Shown piece by piece: positions 30,807 through 44,035 of a stretch of DNA of 64,000 nt; within the stretch, counting starts at the first letter, position 1; every line of letters starts with the position of its first letter. The notes under the pieces were generated by a model, which worked only from the letters and a program-made list of their open reading frames with translations, ran no database searches and was not told the origin of the DNA. A program made the position numbers and the translations under genes. This stretch comes from Bromus sterilis (lineage: Eukaryota; Streptophyta; Magnoliopsida; Poales; Poaceae). The stretch is from NCBI GenBank assembly GCA_950022295.1, contig OX465601.1:119493501-119557500 (forward strand). The letters run 5' to 3'.

Positions 30807-32078
30807 ACCCCTCAGGCCCCCCTTTGGCCTATATTTCCCTCTCACTCTAGAAACCCTCGAGGAGAGCACCGTTACGCTATTTCGTCCACTGTTCCGCCAT
30901 CGTCGCGATTCCGATTTCTGGATCACCAGAAGAACCTGTCCCGGCACCCTATCGGAGGGAGGATTGACCTTCGAATGCCTCTCCATCACCATTATCTTCT
31001 CCGGGATGCGTCGTGAGTAGTCCACCTTGAACAATGGGTCCATGATCAGTAGCTAGATGGTGTCTTCTCTCCAATCTTATGCTTCAATGTTTAGCCCTTG
31101 TGAGAGGCCTATCATGATCAAGGCACCTTTGTATTAGTTCCTATTTTGCTATGCTGTGTTTTCTGGGATCCGATGGATTATGAGATTATGTTTAGTTTGT
31201 GATGAGTAATATATTTGGTTTACTTTCATATTTTTGTTCTTGAGTATTCTTGCATGTTCTCTGTTGCGTTTGTTACTTTGGCCAAGTAGTAGATTGCAAC
31301 TCCAAGAGGGAGCATTATGCTTGATTGTGGGTTAATGCCCCCGATGTCTAGCTTGAGTGACAGAAACATGAGACTAGGGTATGTGTTGTTGCCACCAGGG
31401 AGAAAACAATGGTTCCCGTAACTGGGGTTGCAAGGATTTCTTACATTATGCAGAGTGTTAAGGCAATTGTCCGTTGCTTTGGGCCTACAATTTTCTTGGG
31501 GTTTGCAACTTAATACTAGTGAGATGTTTTGGATAGATATCTCAAGGTGGATGATTAGTGAGTAGATGCTGATGGACAAACGTTCTAATTATTTTGGTGT
31601 AATGCCCATCTGATTGAGCCTCTTTACTTTCTAGTCGCATGATTAGCATTGCGGTGCATTTATAATTATGTCAATTTCCTAGCTATAATTTGTTCACCCA
31701 ATATAGTTGTTTATTGTCTTTTGGGAGAGAGACATCGCTAGTGAAAGTCATGGGACCTGGTCCATATTTCCATCATTGTTTACACCATTCTTATTTACTG
31801 CTTTCTTTCCTTTCAATTGCACCATTATTATTTCCCCCTTTGTGTTTGATCCTTTTTAAACAGTAAGGCCAGAGAGATTGACAACCTCTCTGAACTCGCT
31901 GGGAGCAAAGTTATTTGCGTATGTGTGCAGGTCCACGTCTTTTGTCAGCCCCAGAGATGCAAACACCTACTTGTTTAGCTAGGAATCCTCCTAGTTTGAT
32001 AAACCTTACAGTCCTCGTATAAGGGAAATTTTATGCTACTACATCCTAACCTTCCACTTGGGGTAATCAACGAGGAGG
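30807..32078 (+). mobile_element. I: family-2 LTR fragment, 3' part
   Basis: Starts at ACCCCTCAGG just after H and follows the plus-strand LTR consensus from the CCTATATTT region to CTTGGGGTAATCAACGAGG. It then stops short of the expected GAGAAGCCATCA end. H may have inserted into it, with the left half later deleted. Confidence 0.8.
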
Positions 32079-32327
32079 TGTTATCTACACCCATCAGGCA
32101 TCTTCTCATGACGACCTTCATGATAGCTATCCACTCCTCCGATTCCATGAGTCGGCAAGCTTGGTCGATCAACCGCTTCTTCAATATAGAGACGACCTCC
32201 CCAGAATTATTGGTTATATCCTACAAAAACAAAATATGCACTTGTCATTTTATGACTCAGCACAATGGTAACCATTATACCGACTCATGGGGGCTACAGT
32301 CGCTACAGCATAGGGGAAACGAAAATC
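32079..32327. repeat. Unclassified repeat, left flank of solo LTR M
   Basis: Contains TACCGACTCATGGGGGCTAC, also seen as tandem units in the LARD-like element (56454-56579), so it is probably from that repeat family. A short minus-strand frame here is not convincing. Continues after M at 37311. Confidence 0.5.
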
Positions 32328-32655
32328 TGTTGGAAATGTACCCTAGAGGCAAATATAATATGTTTATTAGCATATTCTATTAGTTCATAATAAGTTTTAT
32401 ACTGTACTATAATTGTATTAAGCAGAAAAATTAATACACGTGTGGTATACAAACAACCAGGTCCCTAGTTAACTCTAGTATACTAGCTCATTGGGCAATT
32501 GATGATCAAGGTTTCCTAATCATGAGAACATGATAGTCTATTGACAATGAGGTCGTGTCATTAGGAGAATGATATGATGGACACCCACCCACCAGAAGTG
32601 TTGCAATGTGATCGAGTCACATAGTTCAACATTGCGATAACTATAACATAGTGAC

Positions 32656-34297
32656 TGATGGCTTCTCGCCCCTCGTTGGTTACCCCAAGTGGAAGGTTGA
32701 GATGTAGCGTAGCGGTAATTTCCCTCAGTAAAGATACCAAGGTTTGTCTCCAGTAGGACTCAACGATAAGTACGATAGGTGGCAACGGCGCCAGAAATTA
32801 TTCTGATGCGTGGAGTTGTCGTGGACCTGCACAAAACAAATAAATTTTCTCGTAACGAGTTCAGAGGAGTTGTCAATTCCTCCGGCCTTGTCGTTTACAA
32901 AGGATCAAACGCAAGAGATAAAAAAGGTACTAGTAAAAGTAAAAACAGAAAGGTAAATAGTGGGTGTGAACAATGGTATGAAGATGGACCAGAGTCCCGT
33001 GATTTTCACTAGTGATGTCTCTCTCCCAAAAGACGATAAAAATGCTAGCGAGGTAAACAAATCACAGTTGGGAAATTGACAGGATTATGAAGGCACCGCA
33101 ATGCTAACTATGCTGCAAAGAAAGGAAGGGCTCAAAAGCAATGGGCAGTACGCCAAGTTAAGTAGACCGAATTCCATCTGCATCTACTACGAATCATCCA
33201 CCTTGAGATATCTATCCAGAACATCTCGTTGGTATTAAGTTGCGAATCCCACCCAAAGTGTAAACTCAAAGCAACAGACAACTGCATTAAAAGAACTTTG
33301 CGTAAAGTAAACAATTCTTGCACCAATAGGCACAATCACCGTTGTTTTATCCCTGGTGGCAACAACACATCCCCTAGTCTCATGTTTCTGTCACTCAAGC
33401 TAGACATCAGGGGGCTGAACCCACAATCGAGCATAACACTCTCTCTTGGAGTTGCAAGCAAATAACTTGGCCAAAGCAAATACTGCAACGGAGAACATGC
33501 AAGAATTTACTCAAGAACAAAATATAAAAGGGCAAACCAAATATATTACTCATCACAATCTGAACATAGTCTCATAATCCATCAGATCCCAACAAACTCA
33601 GCATAGCAACAGCAGGAAATTACATAGGTGCCTCGATCATGTGAGGCAGCTCACGAGGTCTCGAAAGTGAAAGCACAAAAGAGGGAGATGACATCACATA
33701 GCTACTGATCACGGACCCATGGTCCAAGGGGGACTACTCACGGCACATACGGGAGGCGTCCATGGCTATGGATGGTCTCCCGGAGGGGTGATCTCCTTCC
33801 GGCAGGGTGCCGGGGCAGCTTCTCCAGGGAGCCCCGATCTGAAAACGGCGGCGGCGGCGGAACAGAGAGGTTTCCGCGAAAAAGAGTTCTTGTTTAGGGG
33901 TTTCTACCCCGAGGGGGTTATATAGGCGAAGGGGGGCGTCGAGGGGCCACCCAGGGCAGCCAGGAGGGTGCCTGGCGCGCCCTAGGGTTGGGGCCACGCC
34001 AGGGACCCTTCTGGCTCCCTGGTGGTGGTCCCGGATCTCTCCCTTGGTTATTCCGGAAGCTTCCTGCCCGCTGATTTTTAATATAATTTTTGCGGAATTT
34101 TTTGGGCACTTTAATCAGCCGGAAAACCTGAAAAACAAAAACAGCAGAAAACCAGAAGATGGCAACTAGGTGCACTGAGTTAGTAGGTTAGTACAAATTG
34201 GTTTAAAAGTGTAATAAATTTCAACCAAAACATGGCAAAATCACACAAAACATGCATGGAGCAAGCAGAAAATTATAGATACGTTTGGGACGTATCA
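32656..34297 (-). mobile_element. J: family-2 solo LTR in M
   Basis: 1,642 bp, TGATGGCTTCTCGCC to GACGTATCA, flanked by GTGAC at 32651-32655 and 34298-34302. There is no internal sequence. It closely resembles K, D and E LTRs. Confidence 0.94.
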
Positions 34298-35145
34298 GTG
34301 ACCAGATCCTTATACCGTGATGATCATACATAATTTCTATCTACGAGGATGCTTTGAGTGCATTAACCGTCACACTGAAACATGGTAACCATAATAGTGT
34401 ATCTTGGGTATTCCAAAGTAGATATGTTGATGAGTATGCAAATAGATCAAAACGGGATTTGTCCATCCGAGTGACGGATAGGTACTCTAGGCTCACTCGA
34501 TGATATTACATCATAAAGATTGCAATCATGTGACTAGGTCACGGGGTTGTAATATCACGGGAACGAGTAACCATGTTTGTCGGTAACGAGGATGAACTAG
34601 GTATATAGGATACCGACGATCAAACCTCGGACAAACAAAGTATCGTATGACTCAACGTTAATGGTTCAACGATGAAGTTAGTTCGATGGAAGCATAGGGG
34701 CCCATCAAGGATTGTAGCCAGATCCCACATGATGGTCATTGGTCAGAGAGTGTCTGATCATGTCTGTTGTTTCCCGAACCGTAGGGTGACATGCTTAAGG
34801 GTATTCGATGTATTAAGGATAGATTCGGGATCATCGGTGGAATAAGATAGAACACCAGAATTGTTCAGGTGGAGACCAGAAGGGGTTCTGGAGATTTTGA
34901 ACTGTTCAAAATATTGTTTAAATATTTTTTAGTATTTAATTACATAATTAAATATTAAAAATGTGATTTAAATAATTAAAAATGAATTAAAAAAGGCACA
35001 TGGGCCTCTAAGGGCCCATTAAGTGGAGAGGGGAGCTTCCCCCTTGGGCTTGGCGCCAAGGGAGAGCCCACCTCCCCCCTAGCCGGCGCACTCCCCCTCC
35101 AAGGGGTTTAGTACCACATGGGGGAAAGAGGGAGGTGTGCACCCC

Positions 35146-36772
35146 TGATGGCTTCTCGCCCCTCGTTGGTTACCCCAAGTGGAAGGTTTGAGATGCAGTG
35201 CAACAACAAGTTTCCCTCGGTGAAGATACCAAGGTTATCGAACCAGTAGGACTCAGGAGATACAAGTAGGTGGCAACGTCGCCAGAAATTTCTTCCTGAC
35301 TAGGGTGTTGTCGTGGACCTGCATACAACAACAAATAACTTTGCTCCCAACGAGTACAGAGGAGTTGTCAATTCCTCCGGCCTTGTCGTTTACAAAGGAT
35401 CAAAGCAAGAGATAAAAGGTGCAAAGGAAAGTAAAAGATGAAAGTAAATTGAGGGTGTGAACAATAATGTGAAGATGGACTGGGGTCCCGTGATTTTCAC
35501 TAGTGATGTCTCTCTCCCAAAAGACGATAAAAGTGCTAGCGAGGTAAACAAATCACAGTTGGGCAATTGACAGGATTATGAAGGCACCGCAATGCTAACT
35601 ATGCTGCAAAGAAAGGAAGGGCTCAAAAGAAATGGGCAGTACGCCAAGGTAAGTACACCGAAATCCATCTGCATCTACTACGAATCATCCACCTTGAGAT
35701 ATCTATCCAGAACATCTCGCTGGTATTAAGTTGCGAATCCCACCCAAAGTGTAAACTCAAAGCAACAGACAACTGCATTAAAAGAACTTTGCGTAAAGTA
35801 AACAATCCTTGCACCCGCAGGTACAAGCACCGTTGTTTTATCCCTAGTGGAAACAACACATCCCCTAGTCTCATGTTTCTGTCACTCAAGCTAGACATCA
35901 AGGAGATGAACCCATAATCGAGCATAACGCTCTCTCTTGGAGTTGCAAATAAAATACTTGGCCAAAGCAAATACTGCAACGGAGAACATGCAAGAATTTA
36001 CTCAAGAACAAAATATAAAAGAGAAGAACCAAATATATTACTCATCACAATCATAATCCATCAGATCCCAACAAACTCAGCATAGCAACAGCAGAAATTA
36101 CATAGATGCCTCGATCATGTGAGGCAGCTCACGAGGACTCGAAAGTGGAAGCACAAAGGGGGTAGAGATTCATCACATAGCTACTGGTCACGGACCCATG
36201 GTCCAAGGGGGACTACTCACGGCACATCCGGGAAGCGTCCATGGCTATGGATGGTCTCCCGGAGGGGGTTCCTCCTTCCGGCAGGGTGCCGGGGCAGCTT
36301 CTCCAGGCAGCCCCGATCTTGAAACGGCGGCGGCGGCGGTACAGAGGGGAGTTCGCGAGAAAGAGATCGATATTAGGGGTTTCCACCCCGAGGGGTAAAT
36401 ATAGGCGAAGGGGGCATCGAGGGGACCCACGAGGCAGTCAGGAGGGTCCCTGGCGCGGCCCAGGGTGGGGCCGCGCCACCTGCCCTCCTGGCTGCCTGGT
36501 GGTGGCCCCCCTTCCCTCTCTTGGTGATTCCGGAAGCTTCTGTTGCGCTGATTTTTAATATATTTTTCCCAGAAATTTTTGAGCACTTTTAATGGCCGGA
36601 AAACCTGAAATACAAAAACAGCAGTAAACAGATACTGGCAACTGGGTGCACTGAGTTAATAGGTTAGTCCAAATAGGTTCAAAATTGTATGAAAGTTCAA
36701 GCAAAACATGGCAAAGTCACACAAAACATGCATGGAGCAAGCAGAAATTATAGATACGTTTGGGACGTATCA
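35146..36772 (-). mobile_element. K: family-2 solo LTR in M
   Basis: 1,627 bp, flanked by ACCCC at 35141-35145 and 36773-36777. It contains a perfect GC-rich inverted repeat (36451-36460 with 36469-36478). There is no internal sequence. Confidence 0.94.
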
Positions 36773-37310
36773 ACCCCTCCTTGGCCTCTAAAAGGAGGGG
36801 TAGGGTGCCCTTTTTCCATCATCCAATTGAGTTCTCTTCTCTCTCTTTCTCCTTCCTTTGAGTGGACTCCCCTTGTTTGGAGTCTGCACTGGGTTGGGGG
36901 TTTCTCCACCGTACGCACGTTGTCGTGCTGCTGGAATCGGGATCCGAGTCCATCTTCTTTCCGCTGCTCTTCTGGTTCGGAGCAAGGTGCTACACTTGTG
37001 GTACTCCTTCATCGACGAGGCCGTGTCGCGACGTCTTCACCGGCAACGTTTTGATGGGGACATAATCTTGTCATCGGTCTACAAGGACTGGGTGGCCTCA
37101 GGAATCATCGTGGATCTTCGCGGCATAGGGGATTGCCATGTACGAATACATCAACCACGTTCACGTAGGAACGTTTCCCTCTTAACGGACTACATACTGG
37201 TATGTGACCTATCTCCATCTGTTACATACATCACCATAGCATAGGTCTTGGGTTCGGGACGCGTAGGTTATGAAAAAATATTATTTTCTGCCTCGTTCCC
37301 CAACAAAATC

Positions 37311-37611
37311 ACCTCCTACCTCCTCTTCATATGGACAAGAACGACACGTTGACAATCCATTTGGCTCGTCAGACCTTATGATTGCCAGACCCAAGCTCAT
37401 GATTCTCAGTTGACGGCTCAGAAGGACCAAGAAAATCCGTCCGAATAACTTGTGCTTTACATACAACGACCAAGGGTCAACACACTTTTTCCTTAACCTA
37501 GGAAATCAAGACAACTGATGCAAAAACTTACCCTCTAGTTACTTGGAACTACGAGGAGTCATCATCCGACAAGACTATTATTGGAGGTGTCAGAGCAAAG
37601 TTTTGCCCCCA
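37311..37611. repeat. Unclassified repeat, right flank of M
   Basis: Continues the sequence left of M. It has no frame of note and no motif I can name. It ends at CCCCCA where the copia-2 LTR starts. Confidence 0.4.
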
Positions 37612-38869
37612 TGTGTTTTGGATATTGTTGGACAAGACAGTAGAGGAACTAACAATGTTTTCTAGTATAAACAATCAATTAGGTTCCTGAAGGACAAGCT
37701 TGGTGGTAAATCTTCAAGGAAAGTTTTCAAGTTATCAAAGAATTACCCCTTGAGCGAAGCTTAATCATGGAGGATGAACCCCAAAAATGAAGGTGTCCTG
37801 AAGCTCAATTCATCGAAGATAATGAAGAAGACAACACAAGACTTAGATGTTTTTGTGTAGCTTTTTTTTTCTGTTCTTTGAGTCATAGGACAAACCGTAC
37901 TATCAAGAGGGGTCTTTAGTTTGTGGACACTGAAGTTATTGAAAAAATGCTCAGATCAAATCTAAACCAAGTGAGAAGCCAGAGTGAAGAAATCTCATGT
38001 GCACTCAGTTATGTTTCGGTAGCAAAGACTTCGTTCTTTCGCTTCCGAAGCAGAACTAAGTCCGTGAGTCAGCTTTACTTGTTCCGCAAGTAAAGTTGTG
38101 TAGTAATGAAAAATCCGACCGTTGTGGACACGTATCAAGCTGTCGCTTTGTGTCAAATTGGTCATTTCGCACCTCGGGATCGCCAACTATAAATACGCCG
38201 CCCCCTCCTCCATTTGCGGGTGGCTGCTCTGAGAATATTCGTGAGAGAGATTGAAGAGAGCAACCCAAGAATGCCACCGAAGCAAAAACCCAAAACCCAG
38301 AACACTGTAGCCTAAGTCCCATTGATCTGAGTAGATTCGAGATGACTTAGGTGAAAGCTTGCTAGCCTTTTTTTATCTTGGAGAACTGCAATTCTGCTAG
38401 ACGGTTAGAGTGTCGACTTCAGAGAGCAAAGAGTAATTTTCGCCTCGAAGATCAAGTTTGTCACAGGTTTCGTAGATTTCCTTGATAATCTACCCCGAGT
38501 CTAAACTGGCCAAGCTCAAGGAGATTGGTGCAGTGGAGCAACGGACGGAGAGAGTTTTGCTCCAGGTGTTCAATCACCAGTCCCTCCAACCAGACGTAGC
38601 GCTTTGTAGAGCGTGAACTGGTCGAAAAAACATCACCGAGTCACAGTTCGTTTTACTTTAAGCACTTACATTTTGTATTGCATTTGCTTCCCAGTTATGC
38701 TTCAATGTGTTTTGATTCACTGCATTTAGTTTCGCTTCCAGTTTTACTTCCCTTTCACCTGTTTCTGCTACCCTTTTCCGCTTAGCTTATGCTTCACTTC
38801 AAATCTTCAGTCGAAAATTTGAAGTGATCATTCACCCCCTTCCGCTCTGATCACATACTTGGACTTTCA
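37612..38869 (+). repeat. copia-2 5' LTR
   Basis: 1,258 bp, TGTGTTTTGGATATTGTTGG to TTGGACTTTCA, matching 48811-50062 (1,252 bp). The start is set by where the two copies begin to match. The TATA box is at 38188-38195. Confidence 0.88.
38188..38195 (+). promoter_or_regulatory. TATA box of copia-2 5' LTR
   Basis: TATAAATA in the context CCAACTATAAATACGCCG, conserved in the 3' LTR at 49385-49392. It would start the genomic transcript about 30 bases downstream. Confidence 0.7.
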
Positions 38870-38871
38870 AT

Positions 38872-38883
38872 TAGTATCAGAGC
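38872..38883 (+). other. copia-2 primer-binding site, initiator tRNA-Met
   Basis: TAGTATCAGAGC, one mismatch from the TGGTATCAGAGC complement of tRNA-iMet used by most plant copia elements, two bases after the LTR. Confidence 0.82.
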
Positions 38884-38939
38884 TGGTCACTCCCTACACT
38901 CTGTGTATTTTGGATTAACCTCCTGGAGTGCTTTAAAGT

Positions 38940-40815
38940 ATGTCTTTCGCAGCTATTCGCTCCAGCAAACCTATTCCTGTTTTCAATGGGAAGGACTACC
39001 CTTACTAGAAGGACAATGAAGAGAAATATCATGGCTATCAATTCAGCTGCTTGGAAAGTTGTTCTAAAAGGAGTCACTATCAAGGATGAGAAGGCCATCA
39101 CTCCTGCTGAAGCAAAACTGGTGGACCTCGATTCTGAAGTATGAGTATTCATCACCAACCATTTGACTCCAGAGAAGTATCAAGAAGTGAAGAATATCCC
39201 ATCCGCTAAAGGTGTCTGGGACTATCTGGAAAAGATTGGAGAAGTAGTTTCCACTCAGAAAGATGCCAGAATTGACACTCTCCGAAGCAAATTCTATCGA
39301 TTCAAGAGAAACGAGGGCAAGAAAATCAACTCCATTTACAGCAGACTCACTGCTCTTGCAAATGAGCTGATTTCCCTCCGTCCCGATGACATTAATCCTC
39401 ACTCGGTTGTAAGAACATTTCTTCGCTCATTGGATGATTCTTTTGATCACATTGTGTTGATGATCAAGGAAAGGACTGATTTCAGAAATCCTGTTGCCGC
39501 TGATATCCTTGAGAGACTCACTACTTTTGAAATGGAAGAAGATGAGAAACGTGAAATAAACGGCTCTCGAAGAAGATCTCATGCTCTAAAAGAAAAAGCT
39601 TCACATCACTCCTCACCTGAAGTTAGTTCTGCTTCCGGTGTCGAATGTGATGATCCTGCAAGCATTGGGAAGGATTTGGATTTGATCATGAGACGATTCA
39701 ACCGCTTCCAGTGAAAAGGTTGTTCTTCACCGAAGAAGAACTAATCGTCAAGGAACTCAAGTTATTCATCTCACCGTTCATCCTCAAGAAGTTCTCCATC
39801 TAAAGACAACTGCTGCTACAACTGCAAGAAACCAGGCCACTACATTGCTGACTGCCCATTGTAGGAAGCTGGAAACAAATCAAAGCATTCGCTCAGAGAC
39901 TCATCAAGGAATTCTCCCAGATCCTCTAGAAACTATGAGTCCAAGAGACATGATTCCAGTTCAAAAATAGAAAAGAAGAAAGATTCTGATGATGACAAGA
40001 AAAATAAGTATCACAAGAAGCGTGAGAGTTCTTCTTCGAAGACACACTCTTCTCGTCGAAGAAACTCTCATCGTGCCAAGGCCTATCTGGGAAAGGAGAT
40101 GAACTCTGAATAAGAAGCCTCTGGATCCGAAGCTGACTCAGGCTCAAGATCTCCATCTGGATCCGAGTCTGATGGTGTTGCTAGATTGGCATTTGCTTCG
40201 GCCGGTGCTTCGAGCTCATTCTTCACCAACCACAGAAGTGAAGATGAAACTCCTGCCTACTGCTTCATGGCCAAAGAAAAGGTATCTTCATCCAAAGTAA
40301 AGATACTTCTGATTGTTCTTCATATGACAGTGATTCTAAGATAAGCTACGCTAAACTGGCTAAAATTTCTTCAATCCAACAAGATGAACTTGATTCGCTA
40401 AGCAAAACCATTAAGAAATCAGAGACCCTGTTGATCGATGAGATAGAGAAAGGTCAAACTTTAACCAATGAGCATGCTACTCTGAAGGAGAAGTTTGAAG
40501 AATTATCCTCTCGGCATGATCTTCTTTCAGTTGATTATGAGAAGCTTACCTATGAATTTCATCAGAGGAAAATGGCTCTCGAAAAACTGAAAGAGGCTCA
40601 TGAAGAGTTGGAAAACATCAATCTCTCTCTCAAGGCTCAACAAGGTTCTGAAGCAAATCATAAATCTGATTCACCTTTCTTAACTTGTTTGGAGCGAAGA
40701 AAAACTGATTCTAAAGGCAAAGCTGCTATTATAATTGATGATACTAATGCCTCAGATGAAGAAAACTCTACTGTTACCGAGGAACTCCACAGGTTGAAAG
40801 ATTTTTTTGAAACAG
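38940..40815 (+). pseudogene. copia-2 gag
   Basis: ATG at 38940 (MSFAAIRSSKPIPVFNGKDY), with an early stop in the 22nd-23rd codon region and further breaks to 39150. From 39163 it is open to 39714 through a UBN2-type copia Gag domain (YQEVKNIPSAKGVWDYLEKI, RTFLRSLDDSFDHIV). A CCHC zinc knuckle, CYNCKKPGHYIADC, is encoded at 39814-39855 after further frame changes. The Ser/Glu-rich segment (about 40.06-40.25 kb) and the coiled-coil segment (40431-40815) match copia-1. Several stops and shifts make it non-functional. Gag would package the element RNA, with the knuckle binding RNA. Confidence 0.82.
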
Positions 40816-42217
40816 TGATAGGCCACAACTACAGGGGATCGAGATAGTCTTCGCGGGTAAGAATAACCCAATTTATAGATTAGACTCAAGGGGAGCCAAA
40901 GAATACCCACAAGCTTTGACAGTGGAGTTGTCAATTCAACCGCACCTGAGATACACTTACTTGCAACAAGATATTAATAGTAACTGCGATATGGAAGTGA
41001 TGGTGGCAACGGAAATAGTGGCGGTGAAACAGCGAAAGTAAAACAACAAAAGGAAACAACTAGTAACCGGCAGAATTAAAAACACTGTAGGCTAGGGAGA
41101 TGGATGGTTGGGTGCTGCATGGATGAGATACATCATGTATTTAACTTGGGGCAAGGCACACAGAAAATCAATGACCATCTAGGCATATATCAAACATTAG
41201 GCATGTACCCCAGAGGTAGTTGTACGTGCTTGCAATAAGAACTTTCACAACATCTTTTGTCCTACCATCCCGCTACGAACGGGGCCAAAAGGAACTTATG
41301 GAGATTAAGGTGCTCCTGTCAAAGAGCACTAGAACAAAGCATTAATAATCAATGGATACAAGGAATCCTCAAACTATAGTCCATCCCCTTAGGTGTCCCA
41401 AGCTGACACCTTTGGGATCGCCGGTTCCGGACTATAACAGGTGCATACCACTCGTAGATAGGATCAAGAACACAAATGTATTCATGCAAACACATAGGGT
41501 TCAGATCTGAAAACATGGCACTCGGGCCCAAAGTGACAAGCATTAAGAGCAAAAAGTTGAAGCAAAGATGATAAACACCAATCTAGATGATAGGCAACAT
41601 GCCCCCAACAATCTGATAAACTATTACATGATCTAGCTCATCCAATCCCAACCATCCCCTTTGCCTATAGCAGGGAATTACTCACACATGGAAGGAGAAT
41701 TCATGGATGGAAGATGGAGTGGTGATGATGATGACGATGGCGATGATCTCCCCTCACCGGAGGCCAAAACAGCCTCCAGATTAGCCCTCCCGGAGAAGAA
41801 CAGAGGGTGGCGGCGGCTCCGCGACGAGAATTGGGAAAACGACTTCTGTTCTGGGGTTTTCTCGCCACGGGAATAAATAGGGGGCAAAGTAGGGCACCAG
41901 AGGGGGGGAGGACCCTCCCAGGCGGCCTCCTGGCGCGACCAGGGGTGGGGCTGCGCCAGCAGGGCGTCTGGGGCCCCCTGGCTGCCCTCTGGCCCCACTT
42001 ATGGTATATTGGTCCTTCGGGTGCGTGGATTTTCTGTGATTTTTCCTGGAATTTTCTAAGACACCTAAAAATCCATTTTCCTGCACACAATAAAACCATA
42101 CAGATAGCTCTGCTGAAAACATCATTAGTCCGGGTTAGTTTCGTCCAAATCATGCAAGAATGAGGGCAAAACAATAGCAAAAGTGTTTGGAAAAGTAGAT
42201 ACGTTTAAGACGCATCA
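40816..42217 (-). repeat. Element B 3' LTR
   Basis: 1,402 bp, alignable with the A LTRs from end to end. The minus-strand start is mutated (TGATGCGTCTTAAACG). The GC-rich block is at about 41910-41990. Confidence 0.9.
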
Positions 42218-43995
42218 ACTCCCCCAAGGGTTAGCATATTGCTTGTCCTCAAGCAATTCAGTTCAACGAAATGAACGCGAAAAAGAAAACTTTGACAAAC
42301 TCTTTTGCTTCGTTAGATGTATATAAGCATGTACTATGAAAAGAGTCTAGAAGGTATTGAAACAATGCTATAAGGACAATGCACGAAGCAATCCTTCTTT
42401 CATGTGAACAATTACAAACAACTAAAAGTAAATAATATGCTACTGAAAATCAAGACAAGATTACAATGCACATAGCTTGAACATATTAGAGTGGTATCTC
42501 GCTAGCCTCCATGAGTGAAGTAAACCATAAATGCAGAAACTCCTCCGGAGTTTTAAAGGAGACTAGAACTAAGAACTTCAGAATAAGTAACACCACAATC
42601 ATGCAGAAGACAATGTAGTACTTTGGGACAATGCACATTACACTCAGAATGACAATTATGCTCTCATAGTTGGTGCTTTGAAGAAAGAAGGTGGAGACTC
42701 TCGAACCGTGGATTTTGATGGAAAGGTTGAAAACCCGTGGCTGGAAGCAAAGACTAAACAGGTACCAGAGCTCTTGGTTTTGAAAACAGAGATAAAATGT
42801 TTTTGGGAGGTGCATGATTCGTCAACGGATGCTAGTAGACAACCCAATCACTTCTTATGCCAGACATGCTTCGAGGAACGACTCCCAGGATGGGGACGAT
42901 CACATCCCCTTAATCTCCTTTGTTTATCACTACCAAAGTTTTCTGATTTCTCATAAACAAAGCGTGAAGGAGGGTTTGTTGGTTGTGATTATCTTTTGTG
43001 AGATGGGCGCACTCATGCCAGTCCCTCCTCGTATTAGGGGTTTGCAGATTAGACATGCAATCCCGGGATAAAACATGTCTAACATAAGAAGATCATGAAT
43101 TACCTACTACTTCCTCATGAGCTAAAGCAGAGGCACAACACATGAGTGTATTTGAATAATTTCGAGATGGTACAAGAAAGTCTTTGTTAGGATGGCCGGT
43201 AAATACCAAATAGGAATAACCGGTTTCAAGGATTTTGGATGCACAAGCAGAATTCCGCTTAGTGCGAGCGAAGGATAGCAAAAGATTGGGAAGCGACCAA
43301 CTAGAGAGCAATAACGGTCATAATCATGCAGAGCGACAAAGCAACATTGAATTGGGCATGAAAGTGATATAACTATTCTGAAATTCAAAGATCATCAAGG
43401 CATAGTAGACTTTTTAGTCTTAAACATGTGTAAGCATGTGCCAAGTCAATCCAAGAATTCCCCAAAGGGAAATACCACTTCAGTATGCCAAACCATGAAC
43501 AATGCAATGCATGTAAATCATTTCAACAACACATTATGTACCCTAGCTATTTGAGATTAGCCACAAAGAAAGCATGAACCACTAGGAAAGCATTGTAAAC
43601 ATAACACTATGTCGCTACAAGCTGGTCTCTAAATCATAAGTACAAGCATATGTACAAAAGTAGAATAAAAAGAGTCCATACCGGTTTTCCTTGTTGCATC
43701 CCTTTCGTCGATCTTCGTCATTACTGCCTTGTCACTTGCACGATCGAACGTAGGAAAATATAATCAAGTGAAAATTCCATCACGGACTCGAGCCGAATTC
43801 TGCAACAAAGCAAACTAAAGAGAGAAAAAAATCTATTTGGATTTTTCAAAGGTTAGACGAAAGAAAAAGAAAGAGAAAATATTTTTGTTGTTTTTGCAAA
43901 GAAAGAATCAAAGAAGAACATGCAAGAACTTCGAAAAGATCAAAACGAACAATCATAAAACGGATAATACAATGGAAAAAGGGAGAAGGACACAT
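42218..43995 (-). other. Element B 3' non-coding internal region
   Basis: Counterpart of 5871-7675 in A, including a slightly altered LTR-proximal polypurine tract at 42218. No coding frame is seen; open stretches are short and not shared with A. Confidence 0.65.
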
Positions 43996-44025
43996 ACTCC
44001 CCCAAGCTTAGGCTTTTGGCCTAAG
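43996..44025 (-). other. Second polypurine tract and hairpin in B
   Basis: ACTCCCCCAAGCTTAG followed by the CTTAGGC-TTTTG-GCCTAAG hairpin, identical to A 7676-7705. It is kept although B is otherwise decayed. Confidence 0.6.
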
Positions 44026-44035
44026 TTGGTATCTG

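Larger units (their letters stand above)
32328..37305 (+). mobile_element. Solo LTR M interrupted by two family-2 solo LTRs
   Basis: Starts TGTTGGAAATGTACCCTAGAG and ends CGTTCCCCAACA, flanked by AAATC at 32323-32327 and 37306-37310. Its own sequence is about 1.7 kb in three pieces: 32328-32655, 34298-35145 and 36773-37305. The first piece contains the TCATTAGGAGAATGA-type motif, and the second ends in a GC-rich CCCCTCC segment. It is related to, but different from, the solo LTR at 202-2321. Minor open frames at 36.79-37.24 kb are LTR sequence. Confidence 0.92.

Noticed and set aside
32656..36772. J and K as the two LTRs of one element
   Set aside because: Each has its own TSD and the DNA between them is host LTR M, which continues across both.
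36788..37244. Frames at 36.8-37.2 kb as a gene
   Set aside because: They lie within the last piece of solo LTR M and show no domain or consistent start.
202..37305. The two TGTTGGAAAT LTRs (202-2321 and 32328-37305) as a pair
   Set aside because: They are in opposite orientation, have different sequences and different TSDs, so they are independent solo LTRs.
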